Source: Cytophagales bacterium
Lineage (GTDB): Bacteria > Bacteroidota > Bacteroidia > Cytophagales > Spirosomataceae
NCBI GenBank assembly: GCA_013298805.1
Contig: JAAFIU010000002.1
Span: 1 to 64,000 of the forward strand
Direction of reading: 5' to 3'
Length of the DNA: 64,000 bases
Part shown: one piece after another, positions 58,742 through 64,000 of the stretch
Position numbering within the stretch: the stretch's first letter is position 1
Layout of the letters: each line of letters starts with the position of its first letter
Notes under the pieces: generated by a model
Told to the model about the DNA's origin: nothing
The model's database searches: none
Seen by the model: only the letters and a program-made list of their open reading frames with translations
Position numbers and translations under genes: made by a program

Positions 58742-59668
58742 ATGAACGTATATTACGGATTAGAAGAATTCAGAAAATTAGATAACGCAGTGGTAACCAG
58801 TGGTACATTTGACGGAGTTCATTTAGGGCATCGTAAAATACTAAACCGTTTGATTGAAGTAGCTCGACAAACCGAGGGAGAAAGTGTTGTTATCACTTTT
58901 TATCCCCACCCCAGAAGCGTAATTTCTCCTGATAATAAGGTTATTAATTTACTTTCTACGCTCGATGAAAAAATTGAGTTATTAGAAAGAAGTGGCATTC
59001 AACACTTAGTAATTATTCCGTTTACCCGAGAATTTTCAGAATTAACTTCCGAAGAATTTATCCAAAAAATCTTAATCCAGACCATCGGTACAAAAACGCT
59101 CGTTATTGGTTTTGACCACCGTTTTGGCAAAAATCGTGAAGGTAGTTTTGAATATTTAAAAGCTCACAAGGAAAACTATGGCTTTGAAATTGAAGAAATT
59201 TCTCGTCAAGATATTGAAAATATTGGTGTAAGCTCTTCTAAAATCAGAAAGGCTTTGCAAGACGGTGATATTGAATTAGCAGATCACTTTTTGGGAAGAA
59301 GCTATTCATTATCAGGTGTTATCGTAAAAGGAAAGCAATTAGGCAGAACAATAGGCTTTCCAACGGCAAATATTCAAGTGCGTGAAGTGGCAAAACTGAT
59401 TCCTACCAATGGAGTTTATGCCGTAAAAGTCAAATATAAAAATGAGGAATTTAAGGGAATGTTAAATATCGGCAATCGCCCTACTGTTGATGGGACTTTT
59501 CAGACAATTGAAGTTAATATTTTTGAATTCGACCGTGAAATTTATGGAGAAAACCTCACAGTCGAATTTATTAAGAAGATTCGCAACGAACAAAAGTTCA
59601 ATGGATTAGATGAGTTAAAAGCTCAAATTGCAAAGGATAAAATTACCTGCACTGAAATTTTAAAATAA
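58742..59668 (+). CDS. ribF: Bifunctional riboflavin kinase/FAD synthetase
   Basis: TSGTFDGVHLGHRKIL, GFDHRFGKNREG, GRTIGFPTANI, GMLNIGNRPTV. Confidence 0.95.
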   Translation: MNVYYGLEEFRKLDNAVVTSGTFDGVHLGHRKILNRLIEVARQTEGESVVITFYPHPRSVISPDNKVINLLSTLDEKIELLERSGIQHLVIIPFTREFSELTSEEFIQKILIQTIGTKTLVIGFDHRFGKNREGSFEYLKAHKENYGFEIEEISRQDIENIGVSSSKIRKALQDGDIELADHFLGRSYSLSGVIVKGKQLGRTIGFPTANIQVREVAKLIPTNGVYAVKVKYKNEEFKGMLNIGNRPTVDGTFQTIEVNIFEFDREIYGENLTVEFIKKIRNEQKFNGLDELKAQIAKDKITCTEILK

Positions 59669-60754
59669 TTAAATTGACTTTACGTAACTACCAAGCCATT
59701 TAATTTCAGAAGCGTGTTTTGCCATAATTTCTTGAACACTTTCGTCTAAAAAATACCCATCAAATTCCATCAAGAACCAAAAATTGAACTGGTCGCCTTC
59801 TTTCACGGGGCGACTTTCTATTTTTAGTAAGTTGATACCTCTACTCTCAAATTCTTGTAAAAACTTCATTAGTGTACCGGGTTTACCATCTTCTGGTAAA
59901 CGAGCAATAATTGTCGTTTTATCATTATCACTTTTTTGATTGATAAAATCCTTCCCAATTATAAAAAAGCGAGTACGGTTTTGAGCCGAATCCTGAATAT
60001 TATCAAACAAAATAGGTACGTCAAATAATTTAGCAGCAATGTGCGAACAAATAGCAGCCGAACTTGGGTCATGTGCAGCTAATCTTGCAGCTTTTGAAGT
60101 AGAGTCAACTTCTATAAAAAAGTCTTCTTCTTTACCCGCAAAATAATCGGTCAAAAAATTCTCACACTGTCCAAAAGCAATGTCTTTTGAATAAATTTTC
60201 TTGATGTCTGATAGTTTTTCAGCCTTCGTCGCAAAAGTAAAATGCACCGAAATAGCGACCTCCGCAACAATTTTCAAATCCGTTTCATTAAGCAAATCTA
60301 TGGTCTCTTTGACAATTCCTTCCAAATTGTTCTCAATCGGTACAACGCCAAATCTTGCCCGACCTGTATCTATGCTTTCAAACACTGAACGAATATTCGG
60401 AAGGGCTAAGTAATCGCTCATTGCCCCAAATCTACTCTCAGCAGCTTGATGCGTAAAACTGCCTTCTGGCCCTAAATAAGCAATTCTTTCAGGTAATTCA
60501 AGGTTTCTTGAAACGGCAAAAATTTCTAAATAAATTGCTTCAATCGCCGCACGGTTTAGTAATCCATTATTCATAGAAGCTAATCTATCAACAATTTGCT
60601 TTTCTCTTTCGGGACGATAGATTACAGTTTGTGTACTTTTTTTAAATTCACCAACTTGTTTTACAACTTCCATTCGCTGGTTCAGAATTTCCAGCATTTG
60701 GTTGTCAAGGGAATCAATCTGATTTCTTAGTTCTTCGAGGGACATGATTTTCAT
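59669..60754 (-). CDS. pheA: Bifunctional chorismate mutase/prephenate dehydratase
   Basis: N-terminal AroQ-type chorismate mutase; LGPEGSFTHQAA; ESRPVKEGDQFNFWFLMEFDG ACT domain. Confidence 0.93.
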   Translation of the reverse strand: MKIMSLEELRNQIDSLDNQMLEILNQRMEVVKQVGEFKKSTQTVIYRPEREKQIVDRLASMNNGLLNRAAIEAIYLEIFAVSRNLELPERIAYLGPEGSFTHQAAESRFGAMSDYLALPNIRSVFESIDTGRARFGVVPIENNLEGIVKETIDLLNETDLKIVAEVAISVHFTFATKAEKLSDIKKIYSKDIAFGQCENFLTDYFAGKEEDFFIEVDSTSKAARLAAHDPSSAAICSHIAAKLFDVPILFDNIQDSAQNRTRFFIIGKDFINQKSDNDKTTIIARLPEDGKPGTLMKFLQEFESRGINLLKIESRPVKEGDQFNFWFLMEFDGYFLDESVQEIMAKHASEIKWLGSYVKSI

Positions 60755-60757
60755 TAA

Positions 60758-60922
60758 ACAGCTATCAGTTAGCAGTAAACAGTAATGAGTAAACAGTTAT
60801 GAGTAAACAGCAACCAGTTATCAGTAAATTCATATCGGTCAGATAACTATTTACTGCTTAACTGCTAACTGCTTAACTGCTAACTGCTAACTGCTAACTG
60901 CTAACTGCTAACCGCCAACTGC
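60758..60922. repeat. Period-7 tandem array, inverted pair (locus F)
   Basis: Left 60758-60827: ten heptamers of type (A/T)CAGTAA; right 60844-60922: eleven units, seven exact TAACTGC with five consecutive at 60874-60908; fills the pheA-parE gap. Confidence 0.93.
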
Positions 60923-60925
60923 CAT

Positions 60926-62800
60926 TTATGCTGCTAATTCAGCAGGGTCTTTTTCAATTATTAGATTTTCAATGATAAACTTTTGACGGTCGGGGGTATT
61001 TTTACCCATGAAATAGGTCAAAATTTTAGGAATCGTTGTATCTTTTGTAAGAATAACGGGTTCAAGGCGAATATTGTCATTAATGAATTTACCAAACTCT
61101 TCAGGAGAAATCTCCCCTAAACCCTTAAATCGAGTAATTTCTGGTTTAGGGCTTAATTTAGTAATAGCATTTTGACGTTCTTCATCACTATAACAATAAA
61201 TTGTTTCTTTCTTATTTCTTACTCTAAATAAAGGCGTTTCCAAAATATACAAGTGACCATTCCTTACCAAATCAGGGAAAAATTGTAAGAAAAATGTCAT
61301 CATTAATAAACGGATGTGCATTCCGTCAACGTCAGCATCAGTTGAAATGATGATTTTATGATAACGTAAACCTTCCAAACCTTCCTCAATATTCAAGGCG
61401 TGTTGCAAAAGGTTAAATTCTTCGTTTTCATAAACAATTTTCTTAGTAAGCCCAAAACAGTTCAAAGGCTTACCTCTCAAACTAAATACGGCCTGCGTTT
61501 GAACATTACGAGATTTGGTAATTGAACCACTCGCAGAATCACCTTCCGTAATAAAAAGCATTGTCTCGTATCTATCATCAGATTTTTCATCCGTTAGATG
61601 TACCCTGCAATCTCTTAGTTTTTTATTATGTAAGTTTGCTTTCTTGGCTCTTTCATTAGCAAGTTTTTTGATACCTGCCATGTCTTTACGTTCCCGTTCC
61701 GACTGCTCAATTCTCTTTTTAATTGCCTCTGCAACCACTGGATTTTTATGCAGATAATTATCAAGATTTGTTTTGATAAAATCTCCAATAAAACTTCTAA
61801 CCGATTGAGAATTAGGGTCAGGCGAAACATTACTTGAACCTAATTTCGTTTTCGTTTGGGATTCAAAAACGGGTTCTTGAATTCTTACGGCAATAGCACC
61901 AACAATACTTGCACGAACATCTTCTGGGGCATAATCCTTTTTATAGAATTCACGAATTGCTCTGACGATTGCCTCACGAAAGGCTTGTAAATGGGTCCCT
62001 CCTTGCGTAGTATTTTGACCATTCACGAAAGAATAATATTCTTCACCATATTGATTTCCATGAGTGATTGCCATTTCAATATCGTTTCCTTTTAAATGAA
62101 TAATTGGATAACGTCTTTCATCTTCCGCAGAATATTTATTCAATAAGTCGAAAAGTCCATTTTGGGAAAAATATTTTTGACCATTGAAATTAATTGTCAA
62201 ACCTGCATTCAAATAGGCATAATTCCATATCAAATTCTCAAGAAACTGAGGAATATAGTGGTAGTTTTTGAAAATTGTATTGTCAGGTTCAAAGGCAACG
62301 TGCGTACCATTCCGAGCGTTGGATTCTGCTCCATCTGCCGATTCATTTATTAATTCACCTTGTTTAAACTCTGCCCATTTAGTTTTTCCATCACGGAATG
62401 ATTGTACTTTAAAATACGAAGCTAAGGCATTCGTTGCTTTTGTACCAACCCCATTTAGTCCAACTGATTTCTGGAAAGCCCCAGAGTCATATTTTCCCCC
62501 AGTATTAATTTTTGATACGCAATCAATAACTTTTCCTAATGGAATACCACGCCCATAATCACGAACTTCAACACGGTGGTCAGAAATTTTAATCTCAATT
62601 GTTTTCCCATTCCCCATCATGTGTTCGTCAATTGAGTTATCCATGATTTCTTTCACCAACACATAGATACCGTCATCGGCAGAAGAGCCATCTCCCAATT
62701 TACCGATATACATACCAGGACGAAGACGTATGTGTTCTTTCCAATCAAGAGACCGAATATTATCTTCGGTATAAGTTACATTTTCAGGTACTGTGGCCAT
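60926..62800 (-). CDS. parE: DNA topoisomerase IV subunit B (GyrB/ParE family)
   Basis: [60 protein letters not shown]. Confidence 0.92.
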   Translation of the reverse strand: MATVPENVTYTEDNIRSLDWKEHIRLRPGMYIGKLGDGSSADDGIYVLVKEIMDNSIDEHMMGNGKTIEIKISDHRVEVRDYGRGIPLGKVIDCVSKINTGGKYDSGAFQKSVGLNGVGTKATNALASYFKVQSFRDGKTKWAEFKQGELINESADGAESNARNGTHVAFEPDNTIFKNYHYIPQFLENLIWNYAYLNAGLTINFNGQKYFSQNGLFDLLNKYSAEDERRYPIIHLKGNDIEMAITHGNQYGEEYYSFVNGQNTTQGGTHLQAFREAIVRAIREFYKKDYAPEDVRASIVGAIAVRIQEPVFESQTKTKLGSSNVSPDPNSQSVRSFIGDFIKTNLDNYLHKNPVVAEAIKKRIEQSERERKDMAGIKKLANERAKKANLHNKKLRDCRVHLTDEKSDDRYETMLFITEGDSASGSITKSRNVQTQAVFSLRGKPLNCFGLTKKIVYENEEFNLLQHALNIEEGLEGLRYHKIIISTDADVDGMHIRLLMMTFFLQFFPDLVRNGHLYILETPLFRVRNKKETIYCYSDEERQNAITKLSPKPEITRFKGLGEISPEEFGKFINDNIRLEPVILTKDTTIPKILTYFMGKNTPDRQKFIIENLIIEKDPAELAA

Positions 62801-62849
62801 ATTTATAATTTTAAAGAAAGGATATCATAGATTGATTATTTCAAAGCGT

Positions 62850-62857
62850 CAAAAGTA
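62850..62857 (-). promoter_or_regulatory. Candidate -7 box for parE
   Basis: TACTTTTG on minus strand, about 50 nt upstream of ATG. Confidence 0.4.
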
Positions 62858-63181
62858 AAACAGCTACTTTGAAATTATATGTTCAAAATTACCAAAACTC
62901 TAAGTAATTAGAACAATCATTTTTTTTTAGTTGTCATTAAAGAGACAAAACTACAAAAAACATTAAGAATTTATAAAATTAACAAGATTTAATTGTTCTT
63001 GGAATAATTAAACTACCAAATGGTCGTGTGAATTAACTAAAAGTTGATTTACTTTGTGTTTTGAAATAAGTCAAATTCTAAATTTGGCTCATCCATACTT
63101 TGAAAAGAAACCCTTTTTTAACCCCAAAGGCTAAGATTTAATATGTCAAAAATCACATTAGCAATTCGTTATTGTAATAAA

Positions 63182-64000
63182 ATGAACACTTTAATTCATT
63201 TTACATCTACTAAAAAGTTATTGGTACTTCTGTTTATTTTCATAATCATTGTACCCTCTGAAAACGTACTATCTCAGAATTTATCCCTTAGTTCACTTCA
63301 GAATATTGCTTTTCCACTACAAACGCAAAGAACTTCTACTACAACAACAACAGCTCCCGTAACGGCTGCTCGTAAAGTAGTTGAAAGTGGGAAAGAGAAA
63401 TCTACTACTGATTCAATAAAGTCGGCTCGTACTGCAAGTGCAGTAATTCCAGTGATTGATTCAGCAGCATTGGCTATTCGTAAGAAACTTTATGGGTTTA
63501 ATATCTTTAACAATCCAAATATTTCATTTGAAACATCCCTGAAAATTCCAACTCCTAAAAACTACATTCTGGGTTCAGACGACGAATTGTTAGTTGATAT
63601 TAATGGTTATTCGGAAGAACATTATACTTTAAATATCACTTCCGATGGTTATATCAAAGTACCGAAAGTAGGTAATATATTTGTTAGTGGAATTACCATT
63701 GAGGAAGCAAAAAGAAGAATCGTTGACAGATTGTCTAAAATATACGTTGGTCTAAAAACATACAATGGGGCAGCACCTAATACCACTGCCACAGTTTCAT
63801 TAGGGAGTATTAGAACGATAAGAGTTTCTATTTTAGGAGATGTTGTTGCGCCGGGAACTTATTCATTATCTTCGTTATCAAGAGTGATGAACGCACTTTA
63901 TTTATCAGGCGGTCCTAATGAAAATGGAACATTCCGTGAAATTAAAGTAATTAGAGACAGAAAACTTATTGCTCAAGTTGACTTATATGATTTATTAACA
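63182..64000 (+). CDS. Polysaccharide export protein (Wza/SLBB-type), truncated at window edge
   Basis: Open frame to window end; LGSDDELLVDINGYSEEHYTLNITSDGYIKVPKVGNIFVSGITIEEAKRRIVDRLSK and RVSILGDVVAPGTYSLSSLSRVMNALYLSGGP; not in ORF track because there is no stop. Confidence 0.85.
   Translation, partial: MNTLIHFTSTKKLLVLLFIFIIIVPSENVLSQNLSLSSLQNIAFPLQTQRTSTTTTTAPVTAARKVVESGKEKSTTDSIKSARTASAVIPVIDSAALAIRKKLYGFNIFNNPNISFETSLKIPTPKNYILGSDDELLVDINGYSEEHYTLNITSDGYIKVPKVGNIFVSGITIEEAKRRIVDRLSKIYVGLKTYNGAAPNTTATVSLGSIRTIRVSILGDVVAPGTYSLSSLSRVMNALYLSGGPNENGTFREIKVIRDRKLIAQVDLYDLLT

Noticed and set aside
60844-60922. Possible CRISPR array
   Set aside because: Units are 7 nt with no unique spacers and no cas genes in the window; it is a tandem/phased repeat.
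1-64000. Transposon, prophage or integrative element
   Set aside because: No transposase, integrase, phage structural gene, tRNA-attached att site or composition break recognised by eye.

Overview
This 64-kb, AT-rich window looks like a chromosomal segment of a Bacteroidota (probably Cytophagales-type) genome. Supporting signs are T9SS C-terminal sorting domains, several TAnnTTTG -7 promoter boxes, few SD-like leaders and UMF1-type MFS. About 45 CDS are supported. They include an AhpD/peroxiredoxin/OxyR locus, a full-length LanB-type lantibiotic dehydratase with no visible partner genes, GH1/GH13/GH29 glycosidases, a GT2/deacetylase/GT2/flippase cluster, RuvC, ParC and ParE, TruB, RibF, UppP, PheA, xylulokinase, a two-ATPase ABC locus, and a truncated SLBB/Wza-like export protein at the right edge. 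I saw no tRNA, rRNA, CRISPR array or transposase. The most unusual signal is a set of intergenic, degenerate, strictly period-7 arrays at about 21.4, 22.3, 26.8, 31.8, 49.0 and 60.8 kb. A parallel set appears to have period 9 (28.2 and 33.3 kb, possibly 39.0 kb). The arrays are mostly arranged as inverted pairs, have locus-specific units of the general form TTRNNAG, and abut or run into start and stop codons. In one case the array lies inside a signal-peptide coding region.
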